A program made the translations under genes and the position numbers. Shown one piece after another: positions 9,889 through 20,327 of a DNA stretch of 64,000 nt. Position 1 is the stretch's first letter. The number at the start of each line of letters is the position of its first letter. Under the pieces are notes generated by a model. That model made no database searches and had not been told where the DNA came from. It saw nothing but the letters and a program-made list of their open reading frames with translations. Where the stretch lies: contig NZ_JAMFMA010000001.1 of assembly GCF_023502425.1 (NCBI RefSeq), positions 806,001 to 870,000 of the forward strand, written 5' to 3'. This stretch comes from Flagellimonas spongiicola. GTDB taxonomy: Bacteria; Bacteroidota; Bacteroidia; Flavobacteriales; Flavobacteriaceae.

Positions 9889-10440
9889 ATGAAAGCCCTC
9901 TTAACCAAAATCCTACTTGGCTTATGCCTTGCCTTTTCGGCTTTGTCCTTTGCACAAGAAATTGAGTACGTTTCCCAAGATTTAGAGGTTGAGCAAATAC
10001 CATCCAATCAACATAGTATATTGTTGGCTGCAGTAAAGGCAACAGAAATGGATGTTATGATGGAAGATGCAGGACCATTTACAGTTTTTGCTCCTTCAGA
10101 TGCTGCTTTTGAGCGCTTTTCAGATGGGAAGATCCAAGAACTTTTGAACTCCGAAGATAAGAGTGGGCTTAAAACCTTGCTGGGTTATCATATTGTGGCG
10201 GGACACTTGACAGCTTCAAGAATTTTACGAGCTATGTGTAAGGGTAATGGGCAAGCCAGTTTTACCACCATTCAGGGCAAGAAACTTGTAGCACAATTGG
10301 ACGGATATGATATCGTATTGACAGATCCAGTTGGCAACAAAGCTCGTATCACCACTGCGGATGTTAGCGAAGGTAATCGCGTAATCCATGAAATTGATAG
10401 TGTAATTGTGCCAACACAATTATGGGGTTCCTTACCTTAG
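9889..10440 (+). CDS. Fasciclin (FAS1) domain exported protein
   Basis: A 183-residue protein with a signal peptide (residues 1-22, ending LSFAQ) and one FAS1 domain. Family boxes are visible: FTVFAPSDAAFERF (H1 region, about 64-77), LLGYHIVAG (the YH motif, about 98-106) and a C-terminal VIHEIDSVIVP (H2 region). FAS1 proteins act in adhesion or as small extracellular ligand-binding domains. The reading frame overlaps the 3' end of convergent pheT by nine bases. Confidence 0.88.
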   Translation: MKALLTKILLGLCLAFSALSFAQEIEYVSQDLEVEQIPSNQHSILLAAVKATEMDVMMEDAGPFTVFAPSDAAFERFSDGKIQELLNSEDKSGLKTLLGYHIVAGHLTASRILRAMCKGNGQASFTTIQGKKLVAQLDGYDIVLTDPVGNKARITTADVSEGNRVIHEIDSVIVPTQLWGSLP

Positions 10441-12852
10441 TTCAGCTCCCAATTCTTTTTGAAATCTTGAGGTAAGTTTTGACATGATTTTGTCAATCTG
10501 CTTATCCGTCAGCGTTTTATTCTCATCCAATAAGGTGAAACTAACTGCGTACGACTTTTTGCCTTGCGGAAGGTTCTTTCCTAAATAAACATCAAACAGA
10601 TTTACATTTCTAAGTAATTTCCGTTCAGTTCCCCAAGCTAAATCATAGACCTGTTGGAACGAAATGCCTTCATCCAATAACAAAGCCAAATCACGGGTAA
10701 CCTCGGGATATTTGGGAATATCCTTAAATACCTTGTTTTTTCGGTTGATCAAACTTAAAACTGCATCCCAATCCAAATCTGCATAAAAAACTGTTTGTTT
10801 GATATCAAACTCTTTGGTCAATGTATTTGCTACCACTCCAAAATCCCCAATGTGCTTTCCGTTAACACTGGCACCAAGCCCTTCGGAAAACATTCCATTT
10901 GTTGAGGGTTCCAATTGGATATCATTAATACCTAGCCGCGCAAACACGGATTGAATCATCCCTTTCAAATAAAAGAAATCCGTTTTTTCCGTACTGGACG
11001 TCCAGCTACTTGATTTTCTGTCACCGGTAATATATAGGGCTAGATGTTGATGCTCTTTGTTCCCCGCATCTGCTTTATGATACGTTTTTCCAAATTCAAA
11101 AAGCTTTAAATTGCTTTTTTGTCGGTTTAAATTGTATGAGATAGTCTGTAAGCCAGAAAACAACATACTGGTCCTTAATACAGAGAGGTCTGCACTTAGC
11201 GGGTTTAACATTCCTACCGCAGCGGCTTCGGAATTGTTTAATTCCAGGGTATTGGAGGCAACCAAGCTATTTGTCATGATTTCATAAAATCCTTGAGCGG
11301 CAAATGTGTTGGCTGCAATGTCCTGGATTCTATGATTTTCATACTTGGAAGTTTGCGCAATGGATGCCGTTAATTTTTCCTTATGATCAATGTTGTTATA
11401 GCCATAAACACGCAGGATCTCTTCAATAACATCCACTTCGCGTTCTACATCAACACGGTAGTTTGGAATGGTAAGGCCAAGACCGGATTCAGTTACGTTG
11501 TTTACCTTTATCTCTAAGGAAGTCAGAATGGATTTGATGGTATCTCTTGGGATTTCTTGACCTATCAATGAATTGATTTTGTCAAATGTCAAGAACACCT
11601 GCCGTTCCTGTGCTTTTTTAGGATAGAGATCTACGACTTCAGAACTAATGTCGCCTCCAGCAATTTCTTTAATCAACAAAGCAGCTCTTCGGAGTGCGTA
11701 TTCAGTCATATTTATATCAATCCCACGTTCAAAACGGAAAGAGGCATCCGTGTTCAGGCCATGTCTCTTCGCAGATTTACGAATGGACACAGGATTGAAA
11801 TAGGCACTTTCAAGGAAAATGGAAGAGGTATGTTCTGTCACACCAGATTTAATTCCCCCAAAAACACCAGCAATACACATGGGATGCTCAGCATCGCATA
11901 TCATTAGGTCATCTTCATGCAATTCACGCTCCACATCGTCCAGCGTTACAAATTTCGTTCCTGCCGGAAGTGTTTTTACTTCAATTTTTCCACCTTTGAT
12001 TTTAGCCGCATCAAACGCGTGCAAGGGTTGCCCTAGCTCATGAAGTACATAGTTGGTAACATCCACCACATTATTGATGGGTGACAATCCAATGGCTTTT
12101 AATCTATTCTTCAACCAGTCTGGAGATTCCTGAACGATTAGGTTGGAAATGGTGACTCCACAATATCTTGGTGCAAGCTGGCTATTTTCAACTTCCACGT
12201 CAATTTTAAGGGAACGATTATCAATTAAAAAGTTACTTGTCGATGGTGTCAATAGTTCTTTTTGGATTTCTTGCTGTTCCAATCCAGCTTTCAAATCCCT
12301 AGCTACACCAAAATGGCTCATGGCATCAGCTCTATTCGGTGTCAATCCAATTTCGAAGACTTTGTCTTTTTCGATTTCAAACACTTCTGCACATGGAGTT
12401 CCGGGCACCAAGGTTTCGCCTAGAACCATTATTCCAACATGACTTTCACCTAATCCCAGTTCGTCTTCTGCACAGATCATCCCGTGACTCTCCTCACCTC
12501 TGATTTTTCCTTTCTTTATTTGCCAAGACTCACCTTCATTGGTATACAGCGTAGTACCGATTGTGGCAACAGGAACCTTTTGTCCTTTTTCTACATTTGG
12601 GGCACCGCAAACGATTTGAACAGGGGCTTCTGCACCTATGTCAACGGTAGTAACCTTTAAACGGTCGGCATTCGGATGCTTTTCGCAACTGAGTACATGG
12701 CCAACAACAACACCATTTAAACCTCCCTTAACAGACTCGAAATTAGAAATACCTTCTACTTCCAGACCCAAATCTGTTAACAACTCACCGGTTTTCTCCG
12801 CCGCCCAATCTATCTGCAAGAACTGCTTTAACCAGTTGTAAGAAATCTTCAT
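10432..12852 (-). CDS. pheT: Phenylalanine--tRNA ligase beta subunit
   Basis: An 806-residue protein, normal length for the bacterial PheT subunit, which forms the alpha2beta2 synthetase with PheS and charges tRNA-Phe. Domains in order: an EMAP/OB tRNA-binding domain near residues 40-150 (VVGHVLSCEKHPNADRL), B3/B4 editing domain (DVTNYVLHELGQPLHAFDA, about 265-285), B5 (about 400-475), the synthetase-like core (YEIMTNSLV) and the C-terminal ferredoxin-fold anticodon-binding domain (FKDIPKYPEVTRDLALLLDE, about 705-725). pheS is not in the window. It starts with ATG at 12852 and ends overlapping the fasciclin gene. Confidence 0.97.
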   Translation of the reverse strand: MKISYNWLKQFLQIDWAAEKTGELLTDLGLEVEGISNFESVKGGLNGVVVGHVLSCEKHPNADRLKVTTVDIGAEAPVQIVCGAPNVEKGQKVPVATIGTTLYTNEGESWQIKKGKIRGEESHGMICAEDELGLGESHVGIMVLGETLVPGTPCAEVFEIEKDKVFEIGLTPNRADAMSHFGVARDLKAGLEQQEIQKELLTPSTSNFLIDNRSLKIDVEVENSQLAPRYCGVTISNLIVQESPDWLKNRLKAIGLSPINNVVDVTNYVLHELGQPLHAFDAAKIKGGKIEVKTLPAGTKFVTLDDVERELHEDDLMICDAEHPMCIAGVFGGIKSGVTEHTSSIFLESAYFNPVSIRKSAKRHGLNTDASFRFERGIDINMTEYALRRAALLIKEIAGGDISSEVVDLYPKKAQERQVFLTFDKINSLIGQEIPRDTIKSILTSLEIKVNNVTESGLGLTIPNYRVDVEREVDVIEEILRVYGYNNIDHKEKLTASIAQTSKYENHRIQDIAANTFAAQGFYEIMTNSLVASNTLELNNSEAAAVGMLNPLSADLSVLRTSMLFSGLQTISYNLNRQKSNLKLFEFGKTYHKADAGNKEHQHLALYITGDRKSSSWTSSTEKTDFFYLKGMIQSVFARLGINDIQLEPSTNGMFSEGLGASVNGKHIGDFGVVANTLTKEFDIKQTVFYADLDWDAVLSLINRKNKVFKDIPKYPEVTRDLALLLDEGISFQQVYDLAWGTERKLLRNVNLFDVYLGKNLPQGKKSYAVSFTLLDENKTLTDKQIDKIMSKLTSRFQKELGAELR

Positions 12853-12982
12853 ACCCCAAATTTAAAGTGGACAAAGATAAAACAATAGGTGTAGACATTC
12901 AATGGAATTTAAGCGAGGATTTATTGCCTAGAGTGTAAGTTATTGAAGGGAATTGCGATATTTGATACAAATAAGTTCAGGT

Positions 12983-14230
12983 ATGCAATTCAGTAAAACA
13001 ATATTCCTCTTAGGATTTGTACTTCTCATTTCGTGTCAAAAGAGCGTGAAGCCTTTAAAAGTAGGGGATTGGTGGGGTGCTATGGACGTCTCAGATTCCG
13101 AAACACTGCCGTTTAATTTTACGATTTCCAAGGATTCGGAAGGCGAATACATCATGACGATGTTTAATGCGAATGAGGAAGTTGTTGTGGATGAAATAGT
13201 TATGGATAACGGTGACCTTAGAATCCAAATGCCCATTTTTGAGGGGTACATCTCTGGCACCTATGATGAAAATAGTATGCAAGGAAGCTTTATTAAAGAG
13301 AGCCTGAATCGTATTGTTCCTTTTCATGCTACATTCGGGAAAAGAGATCGTTTTGAACTGACTGAGGAGGCCGCTGTGAATGTTTCCGGAATTTGGGAAA
13401 CCAATTTTAAAGATGGAATGGATGATCAATATCCAGCAAAAGGAATATTTGAACAGCAAGGAAGTAGGGTCACAGGTACGTATAGGACCAATACGGGTGA
13501 TTATCGATTTTTGGAAGGAGCTGTAAATGGCAACACACTTAAACTTTCGGCATTTGATGGGGCTCATGTGTTTTTGTTCACGGCTGAAGTAACAGATAGT
13601 ATCATGGAGGGTACCTTTTATTCAGGTAATCATTCAGTGGAATCCTTTACCGCAAAACGGAATGCTGACTTTGAACTCCCGGATTCCAATTCTTTGACCT
13701 ATTTAAACGAAGGCTTCGATAGATTCAATTTTAGTTTTGAAAACGAAAATGGCCAGCTGGTTAGTTTAACTGATGAGCAGTTTCAAAATAAACCCGTCTT
13801 AGTACAAATTATGGGTACTTGGTGCCCGAATTGTTTGGATGAAACTCGGTTTTATGTGGATTACCTAGAAAAAAATCCCGATTTGGACGTGCAGTTCATG
13901 GCTTTAGCTTTTGAATATGCTAAAACCAAGGAAAAGGCTTGGGAAGGCATTTCCCGATTAAAGGAAAGGGTAGGGGTTCCTTATCCAGTGTTATTGGCAC
14001 AATATGGCACTTCGAGCAAACAAAAAGCTAATGAGAAACTACCAATGTTGAATCATGTGTTGTCCTATCCAACTACTATCTATATTGATAGGGAAGGGGA
14101 CGTAAAGAAAATCCATACTGGATTTAATGGGCCGGCTACTGGTGAAAAATATGAGGTTTTCAAAAAAGAATTTGACAGTACAATTAGAGGACTGACTTCA
14201 GAAAAAGAAGAGGAAGTGGCGCTTAGATGA
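12983..14230 (+). CDS. TlpA-like thioredoxin lipoprotein
   Basis: A 415-residue periplasmic lipoprotein (signal ending LVLLISC, Cys18). The ATG at 12983 is preferred over the TTG at 12953 because it gives the signal sequence directly. Residues 30-240 are two beta-rich modules. The C-terminal TlpA/ResA-type thioredoxin domain carries WCPNC (Cys281/Cys284) and a cis-Pro segment SYPTTIYID. Likely role: reduction of exported cysteine pairs or c-type cytochrome-related chemistry, inferred from family. The last eight bases overlap the convergent leuB stop. Confidence 0.85.
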   Translation: MQFSKTIFLLGFVLLISCQKSVKPLKVGDWWGAMDVSDSETLPFNFTISKDSEGEYIMTMFNANEEVVVDEIVMDNGDLRIQMPIFEGYISGTYDENSMQGSFIKESLNRIVPFHATFGKRDRFELTEEAAVNVSGIWETNFKDGMDDQYPAKGIFEQQGSRVTGTYRTNTGDYRFLEGAVNGNTLKLSAFDGAHVFLFTAEVTDSIMEGTFYSGNHSVESFTAKRNADFELPDSNSLTYLNEGFDRFNFSFENENGQLVSLTDEQFQNKPVLVQIMGTWCPNCLDETRFYVDYLEKNPDLDVQFMALAFEYAKTKEKAWEGISRLKERVGVPYPVLLAQYGTSSKQKANEKLPMLNHVLSYPTTIYIDREGDVKKIHTGFNGPATGEKYEVFKKEFDSTIRGLTSEKEEEVALR

Positions 14231-15341
14231 TGGTAGATTTGCCTAAATCGATGTTTTCATCGTTCATATTGAAGTCATCTCCATTATCCACAATGTTTTC
14301 GGCAATGAAATCTCCCACTTGATTGGTGCCATATTGACTTTTGGAATCAATATCCGGGGTTACGATTTTCTTTCGTAGGGATTTGTCCACAGCTTCTCTT
14401 ACGGACATGGCCTCTTCAAACAAACCAAAGTGTTCCAACAACATTGCAGCTGATAAAATGGAGGCCACCGGGTTAGCAATGTCCATACCTTTTGCCTGCG
14501 GATACGAACCATGGATAGGTTCAAACAATGCACTTTCCTCACCAATTGAAGCAGAAGGCAAGAGTCCAATAGAGCCTCCAATAACACTTCCTTCATCTGA
14601 TATGATATCGCCAAACATATTACTGGTCAAAACAACATCAAATTGGGAAGGATTCAGTATGATTTGCATAGCTGCGTTATCCACGAACATATAATCCAAG
14701 GTTACATCAGGATAGCTCTCACCAATTTTAGTGACTACTTTGCGCCAAAGTCTGGATGATTCAAGTACGTTGGCTTTATCCACTAAGGTTAATTTGTTGC
14801 TTCTGTTCTTTGCCGCTTTAAAAGCTAAATGCGCAATTCGACTAATTTCTTTTTCCGAATATTCGCAAAGGTCGGAAGCTACCGTTCCTTCAGTATTCAA
14901 CTTTTTCTCTCCAAAATAGATGCCACCGGTCAATTCTCTATAAATGGTGAAATCTGTACCTTCAACAATTTCCTTTTTTAATGGCGAATTATGGATAAGC
15001 GCAGGAAAAACTTTTACAGGCCTAATGTTGCTGAATAGTCCCAACGCTTTGCGCAGTTCCAACAACCCCTGTTCAGGACGAACTGCGGAATCAGGATTGT
15101 TATCGTATTTTGGGTCACCGATTGCACCGAAAAGCACCGCATCCGCATCTTGACACAGGCTCAAAGTTGTATTTGGTAATGGTTTGCCTTTGCGCTCAAT
15201 TGCAATTGCGCCAACAGCAGCCTCCCTAAAATTAAATTGATGATTGAATGTTTCTTCTACAGCTTCAAGACACTTCACGGCTTGGGCTAGAACTTCAGGC
15301 CCAATACCATCTCCAGGCAACAATGCAATATTCAAGTTCAT
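14223..15341 (-). CDS. leuB: 3-isopropylmalate dehydrogenase
   Basis: A 372-residue beta-decarboxylating dehydrogenase of leucine biosynthesis (3-isopropylmalate to 2-oxo-4-methylpentanoate, NAD). Family signatures: LLPGDGIGPEV at the N-terminus, LLELRKALGLFSNIRPVKV, RELTGGIYFG, and the NAD-site region EPIHGSYPQAKG. Length is normal. It lies 31 bases downstream of leuA on the same strand, so leuA-leuB form an operon. leuC and leuD are not in the window. A short non-family tail rich in Asp/Asn follows the conserved end. Confidence 0.96.
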   Translation of the reverse strand: MNLNIALLPGDGIGPEVLAQAVKCLEAVEETFNHQFNFREAAVGAIAIERKGKPLPNTTLSLCQDADAVLFGAIGDPKYDNNPDSAVRPEQGLLELRKALGLFSNIRPVKVFPALIHNSPLKKEIVEGTDFTIYRELTGGIYFGEKKLNTEGTVASDLCEYSEKEISRIAHLAFKAAKNRSNKLTLVDKANVLESSRLWRKVVTKIGESYPDVTLDYMFVDNAAMQIILNPSQFDVVLTSNMFGDIISDEGSVIGGSIGLLPSASIGEESALFEPIHGSYPQAKGMDIANPVASILSAAMLLEHFGLFEEAMSVREAVDKSLRKKIVTPDIDSKSQYGTNQVGDFIAENIVDNGDDFNMNDENIDLGKSTII

Positions 15342-15372
15342 GTAATGGTATTTAGGGACCTAACCATAAAAT

Positions 15373-16545
15373 TTAAGCCATACTTTGAATGGAAACCCCG
15401 CTGGTTTCAATAATTTCATGAATATCGTTGTCCATGATTTCTTTTTTACGATCGGCGTATTTCAAGAAATTGTCATAAACAGCATCCAATTGGATTTTTG
15501 TAAGCTCATAACCTACATTTTTGGCACGATATGCCAATGCAGCTCTACCGCTACGCGCTGTCAACACAATAGAAGACTCGCTTACACCAACGTCCTTAGG
15601 GTCCATGATTTCGTAAGTCTCTCGCTGTTTGATTACACCATCTTGGTGTATGCCAGAGCTGTGCGCAAATGCATTAGAACCAACAATTGCTTTATTCGGC
15701 TGTACAGGCATTCCCATTTTTTCAGACACCATTTGACTTGTGGATAACAGTAATTGGCTATTGATATCCGTATCCAAGTTCAGATAAGGATGCTGTCTCA
15801 AAATCATCACAACTTCTTCCAAGGACGTGTTTCCTGCACGTTCACCAATTCCGTTTATGGTGCATTCAATTTGTCGGGCTCCGTTCATAACACCAGCTAT
15901 GGAGTTTGCCGTTGCCAATCCCAAATCATTGTGGCAATGACAAGATAAAATGGCTTTATCAATGCCCTTTACGTTTTCTTTGAGATATTTCATTTTGGCA
16001 CCGTATTCTTCTGGCAAGCAGTATCCAGTAGTATCTGGAATATTCAAAACGGTTGCCCCGGCCTTGATTACAGCTTCACAGACTTGTGCCAAATATTCAT
16101 TATCTGTTCTTCCCGCATCTTCAGCATAAAATTCTACATCCTCAACAAAACTTTTTGCATAAACTACAGCATCAACCGCACGTTCAATGATTTTATCTCT
16201 TGTAGAATTGAACTTGAATTTAATATGTGAATCGGAAGTACCGATACCGGTATGGATTCGTGGCCTTTTTGCAATTTTGATGGCATCAGCAGCAACTTCA
16301 ATGTCTTTTTTTACCGCCCTGGTAAGTCCACAAACTGTTGCATTTTTTACCAACTGGGCTATTTGATTTACGGAGTTGAAATCCCCTGGACTTGAAATTG
16401 GAAATCCAGCTTCAATGATATCAACACCAAGTTCATCTAAGCGTTCAGCAATGACCAACTTTTGTTTGGTGTCCAATTTACAGCCTGGGACTTGTTCCCC
16501 ATCCCTAAGCGTTGTGTCAAATATTTGTACCTTATCTTTACCCAT
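15373..16545 (-). CDS. leuA: 2-isopropylmalate synthase, short form
   Basis: A 390-residue member of the LeuA/homocitrate synthase family. Catalytic TIM-barrel motifs: [13 protein letters not shown] at residues 9-21, [14 protein letters not shown] (metal ligands) and NGIGERAGN. It condenses acetyl-CoA with 2-oxoisovalerate in the first committed leucine step; the leuB neighbour supports that substrate over citramalate or homocitrate. It ends shortly after the second subdomain and lacks the roughly 120-residue C-terminal allosteric domain of long LeuA enzymes, so leucine feedback by that route is not expected. Confidence 0.9.
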   Translation of the reverse strand: MGKDKVQIFDTTLRDGEQVPGCKLDTKQKLVIAERLDELGVDIIEAGFPISSPGDFNSVNQIAQLVKNATVCGLTRAVKKDIEVAADAIKIAKRPRIHTGIGTSDSHIKFKFNSTRDKIIERAVDAVVYAKSFVEDVEFYAEDAGRTDNEYLAQVCEAVIKAGATVLNIPDTTGYCLPEEYGAKMKYLKENVKGIDKAILSCHCHNDLGLATANSIAGVMNGARQIECTINGIGERAGNTSLEEVVMILRQHPYLNLDTDINSQLLLSTSQMVSEKMGMPVQPNKAIVGSNAFAHSSGIHQDGVIKQRETYEIMDPKDVGVSESSIVLTARSGRAALAYRAKNVGYELTKIQLDAVYDNFLKYADRKKEIMDNDIHEIIETSGVSIQSMA

Positions 16546-16632
16546 TATTTAAGCCGGTTTATTCTAATATATACGAAGATAGCCCAGTGCTTGGCAAGAT
16601 CGATAATTCGCTTAAATCCATTACAATGTTAA

Positions 16633-16669
16633 ATTGTATTTCAAGTAGTTTAAATAACTGTAATACAAT
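16633..16669. promoter_or_regulatory. Inverted repeat in leuA / TPR-protein divergent region
   Basis: ATTGTATT (16633-16640) and AATACAAT (16662-16669) are perfect inverted arms around a 21-base spacer in the 146-base divergent intergenic region. A possible operator for leuAB or for the gene to the right; no factor is assigned. Confidence 0.3.
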
Positions 16670-16691
16670 AGTTTAAAGTATATTTTTTACG

Positions 16692-18236
16692 ATGACAAAT
16701 ACCCATAAGGATGCACTCTTTGTACTGATTGAATCGCTTTCTAAATCTGAAAAGCGTCAATTTAAGTTGTATGTGGGTAGATTAGGTGTAAACACGGACG
16801 CTAAATTTTTGGCGCTTTTCAATCTTTTGGACAAGATGCGTAGTTATGATGAAAAGCAGATTTTAGACAGTGGAATTGTCAAAAAAGCGCAGCTCTCAAA
16901 TTTAAAAGCGCACCTCTACAAACAAATTCTTGTTAGCTTAAGATTGAATCCTGTGAATCAGAACATACGCGTTCAGATTCGAGAGCAATTGGACTTTGCA
17001 ACTATTCTGTATCAAAAAGGTCTTTATAAGCAAAGCTTGAAGATTTTGGATAAGGCCAAAAATATGGCTATTGAAAACGAGGAAAAAAATGTGGCCTACG
17101 AAATTGTCGAGCTTGAGAAAATAATTGAGACCCAATACATTACAAGAAGTATCCCCCATCGGGCCGATGAATTGGCAGTCCAGGCAAAAGAACTGTCCGA
17201 GGACAATGTAATGACCAGTAAATTATCCAATCTCTCGTTGCAACTGTATAGTATGATGTTGAAGGTAGGGTATGTTAGAAACGACGAGGATCTTCAAGAA
17301 GTCAGGAGCTATTTTGAAGCGCAGTTACCCAATTACGTCCTGGAAAAACTCGGATTCCGTGAAAAACTTTGGTTGTATAAGGCACATTTGTGGTACAGTT
17401 TACTTACTCAAGATTTTCTTTCGTCCTATAAATATGCCAGTAAGTGGGTGGATATGTTCTACGAGCATAAGGAAATGATTTCCTTGAATCCTGTATTTTT
17501 CTTAAAAGGAAATCACTATTTGCTGGAAGCTTTATTCTTTGTAAAGTATGCTTCACAGTTTCGTGAAACGCTGGAGCGACTTGAAAATCAAGTCAATAGT
17601 TCAGGATTTCCAAGCAATGACAACATTACTTCGCTCGCCTTTCTCTACATTAATTCGAACAAACTGAACCTGCATTTTTTAGAAGGTACTTTTGAAAAAG
17701 GCTTGTACTTGGTCAATATTGTGGAGTACGGTATTAAAAAGCATCGTTCGCGTATAGACGAACATCACATTATGCTCCTCTATTACAAAATTGCATGCCT
17801 TTATTTTGGTACTGGAGACCATAAGAATTGTATCGTGTACCTTAAAAAAATCATTACCAACAAAAACCTTAAAATGCGCGAGGATCTTATGTGTTTTGCG
17901 CGCGTGTTAAGCCTAGTGGCGCATTATGAAGCGGGCATGGATTATCATCTTGAAGTTCAACTTAAGAGTACGTATAAATTCTTGCTGAAAATGAACGATT
18001 TACATGCGGTTCAGAAAGAAATGATAAAGTTTTTGAGAAGCCTGGGTGAAATTTACCCAAGCGATCTAAAAGGGGAATTCCAAAAATTGTACAATGAACT
18101 TAAAAAGTATGAGAATCACCCTTATGAAAAACGTGCATTTCTCTACCTTGATATACTTTCATGGTTGGAAAGTCATTTGGAAAACAAACCTGTCGGCCAA
18201 ATCATAAGAGAGAAAGCCTTGGCCATAAGCCGCTAA
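16692..18236 (+). CDS. Conserved helical (TPR-like) hypothetical protein
   Basis: A 514-residue soluble protein composed almost wholly of amphipathic helix pairs. Segments such as ILYQKGLYKQSLKILDKAKN (about residues 100-119) and IACLYFGTGDHKNCIVYLKK are TPR-like helical hairpins. No signal peptide or membrane segment; probably cytoplasmic. I recognise the type as a conserved Bacteroidota hypothetical but know no function. Divergent from leuAB; its 3' end overlaps the pseudouridine synthase stop by four bases. Confidence 0.7.
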   Translation: MTNTHKDALFVLIESLSKSEKRQFKLYVGRLGVNTDAKFLALFNLLDKMRSYDEKQILDSGIVKKAQLSNLKAHLYKQILVSLRLNPVNQNIRVQIREQLDFATILYQKGLYKQSLKILDKAKNMAIENEEKNVAYEIVELEKIIETQYITRSIPHRADELAVQAKELSEDNVMTSKLSNLSLQLYSMMLKVGYVRNDEDLQEVRSYFEAQLPNYVLEKLGFREKLWLYKAHLWYSLLTQDFLSSYKYASKWVDMFYEHKEMISLNPVFFLKGNHYLLEALFFVKYASQFRETLERLENQVNSSGFPSNDNITSLAFLYINSNKLNLHFLEGTFEKGLYLVNIVEYGIKKHRSRIDEHHIMLLYYKIACLYFGTGDHKNCIVYLKKIITNKNLKMREDLMCFARVLSLVAHYEAGMDYHLEVQLKSTYKFLLKMNDLHAVQKEMIKFLRSLGEIYPSDLKGEFQKLYNELKKYENHPYEKRAFLYLDILSWLESHLENKPVGQIIREKALAISR

Positions 18237-18922
18237 CAGGCATCCCAAAGGTTGTCTTTTGGCAAAGGAGCTATAATTTCCAAGGATTCTTTTTTTACGG
18301 GATGTTCCAACTGTAGTTTTCTTGCATGTAAATGAATTCCACCATTTTTATTGCTTCTCGCAGCTCCGTACTTTAAATCCCCTTTTATTACACATCCTTT
18401 CGCGGCCAATTGCGAGCGGATTTGATGATGCCTACCAGTTTTCAAATCAATCTCCAGTAAAAAATGCGAATCCAATTTTTTAAGTACACGGTATTTAAGT
18501 ATTGCCTTTTTACTATTGGCCACTTCAGAATCATATGCGTAAGATTTGTTCTGCTTCGGATTCCGTACCAACCAATGTGTCAATTCTTCTGAATCACTGG
18601 GCGGTTCATTTTTAACTATGGTCCAATAGGTTTTTTTGGTTTTGCCTTCTGCAAATAATTTATTCAACCTAGGTAAAGCCTTGGATGTTTTGGCAAATAG
18701 CACGATTCCTGAGGTTGGTCTGTCCAAACGATGGACTACACCTAAAAAAACGTTTCCTGGTTTATCGTACTTGATTTTGAGATAGGCCTTGACCACATCG
18801 CTCAGTGGTGTATCCCCCGTTTTATCCCCTTGAACAATGTCACCAACTCTTTTATTGACCACTATTATGTGATTGTCTTCGTATAAGACCAAAAGATTGG
18901 ATGGATTCGATTTTTCAGCCAA
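18233..18922 (-). CDS. RluA-family RNA pseudouridine synthase
   Basis: A 229-residue pseudouridine synthase without an S4 domain. The catalytic motif VVHRLDRPTSGIVLFAK (about residues 62-78, Asp in HRLD) and the LKTGRHHQIRSQLA segment are typical of the RluA family, which modifies 23S rRNA or tRNA uridines. The start is not an ATG: the reading frame is bounded upstream by a TAG and contains no in-frame ATG before the conserved domain, so the TTG at 18922 is the best start. It lies 28 bases after panB on the same strand, a likely two-gene operon. Confidence 0.88.
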   Translation of the reverse strand: MAEKSNPSNLLVLYEDNHIIVVNKRVGDIVQGDKTGDTPLSDVVKAYLKIKYDKPGNVFLGVVHRLDRPTSGIVLFAKTSKALPRLNKLFAEGKTKKTYWTIVKNEPPSDSEELTHWLVRNPKQNKSYAYDSEVANSKKAILKYRVLKKLDSHFLLEIDLKTGRHHQIRSQLAAKGCVIKGDLKYGAARSNKNGGIHLHARKLQLEHPVKKESLEIIAPLPKDNLWDAC

Positions 18923-18950
18923 CAGAACGGAAATCTAGTGTAAGTGCGAC

Positions 18951-19769
18951 TTAGTATTGCTCTTCCTCATTTGGAAAGTCCTTACTTTTTACATCATCAA
19001 CATATTGGGATATGGCTTTACTCATATCTTCATAAAGGTTCATATATCTTCGTAAAAAGCGTGGATTGAATTCATGGGTCATACCTAAAAGATCATGCAC
19101 AACCAGAACTTGACCGTCTACACCACCACCTGCACCAATACCGATTATTGGAATTGAAACACTTTTGGCTACTTCTGCCGCAAGCTTGGCAGGTATTTTC
19201 TCCAAAACAATGGCAAAACAGCCGGTTTCCTCTAAAAGTTTGGCGTCTTCCATGAGCTTTTTGGCTTCCTCCTCCTCCTTGGCCCTCACGGTATAAGTTC
19301 CAAATTTATAGATGGATTGTGGTGTAAGACCCAAGTGACCCATAACAGGAATGCCAGCCTCAAGAATTCTACTTATGGAAACTTGAATCTCTGCACCTCC
19401 TTCAACCTTAACTGCATGAGCGCCACTTTCTTTCATGATTCTGATAGCCGAACGCAATGCCTCCTTTGAGTCACCCTGGTAGCTTCCAAAGGGAATATCC
19501 ACAACCACTAATGCACGCTTAGCTGCACGTACCACTGAGCTAGCGTGATATATCATTTGATCTAAGGTTATGGGTAAAGTAGTTTCGTGACCAGCAATTA
19601 CATTACTTGCTGAATCCCCTACTAATATGACATCCACATTTGCAGCATCCACAATTTTTGCCATGGAAAAGTCATAGGAAGTAAGCATGGATATTTTCTC
19701 ACCTGACTGCTTCATTTCCACCAATGACCGCACCGTAACCCTTTTGTATTCTTTTTTTGCAACTGACAT
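18951..19769 (-). CDS. panB: 3-methyl-2-oxobutanoate hydroxymethyltransferase
   Basis: A 272-residue ketopantoate hydroxymethyltransferase, first step of pantothenate/CoA synthesis (2-oxoisovalerate plus methylene-THF). Family segments: [37 protein letters not shown] (metal Asp), VKVEGG and IPIIGIGAG. The ATG at 19769 gives the normal PanB length; the frame is open further upstream to 19838 but would add a non-family tail. It uses the same 2-oxoisovalerate precursor as leuA. Confidence 0.96.
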   Translation of the reverse strand: MSVAKKEYKRVTVRSLVEMKQSGEKISMLTSYDFSMAKIVDAANVDVILVGDSASNVIAGHETTLPITLDQMIYHASSVVRAAKRALVVVDIPFGSYQGDSKEALRSAIRIMKESGAHAVKVEGGAEIQVSISRILEAGIPVMGHLGLTPQSIYKFGTYTVRAKEEEEAKKLMEDAKLLEETGCFAIVLEKIPAKLAAEVAKSVSIPIIGIGAGGGVDGQVLVVHDLLGMTHEFNPRFLRRYMNLYEDMSKAISQYVDDVKSKDFPNEEEQY

Positions 19770-19838
19770 CCGTTTGGTTTTAGTGGTTAAATGTAAGCAG
19801 ATTTGATTAAATTGACCCGAAATCAAAAAACGATACAA

Positions 19839-20324
19839 ATGAAAAAATTTCTAACACTTTCACTTTCAGTACTTGCATTTGCCCACCTTTCCGCCCAAGG
19901 TCCAAACGCTGATGGTTATGAGCAAGATAAGGCAGCTGTGAAAAAAGTAATTGAAACCTTCTTTGATGGTTTTCACAAGCAGGATTCCACCATTATTAAT
20001 ACAACAGTGGCGGATCATGTGGTACTTCAAACTACAGGAAGAGATAAGGAAGGGAAGACTAGGTTTAGAAATGAAGAATTTCCAAAATTCATCCAGTCCA
20101 TTACCAGTATTCCGGATAGTATTAAGTTTCAGGAGAAACTTACCTCATTTTCGATTCAGGTTGACCGCACCATGGCCAACGCTTGGGTAGGATATGAGTT
20201 TTGGTTAAATGAAGAATTCAGTCATTGTGGCATCAACTCCTTCCAATTGGTGAATTTTGATGGGGATTGGAAAATCATCTACCTCATTGATACAAGGGGT
20301 AGGGCAGACTGTGGGGTGGAATAA
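19839..20324 (+). CDS. Exported NTF2-like (SnoaL/DUF4440-type) protein
   Basis: A 161-residue protein with a signal peptide (about residues 1-20, ending AHLSAQ). The remainder has the pattern of a single NTF2-fold domain: an opening helix [17 protein letters not shown], then strands with [10 protein letters not shown], and a closing [21 protein letters not shown]. Such domains bind small ligands or act as hydrolases/isomerases; no catalytic dyad can be assigned. The ATG at 19839 is chosen because the signal peptide begins there. Convergent with the SCO gene (3-base gap). Confidence 0.75.
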   Translation: MKKFLTLSLSVLAFAHLSAQGPNADGYEQDKAAVKKVIETFFDGFHKQDSTIINTTVADHVVLQTTGRDKEGKTRFRNEEFPKFIQSITSIPDSIKFQEKLTSFSIQVDRTMANAWVGYEFWLNEEFSHCGINSFQLVNFDGDWKIIYLIDTRGRADCGVE

Positions 20325-20327
20325 GTA

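Noticed and set aside
13091..13567. 158-codon minus-strand frame inside the TlpA-like gene
   Set aside because: Opposite strand of a gene with an intact WCPNC thioredoxin domain; translation is not protein-like.
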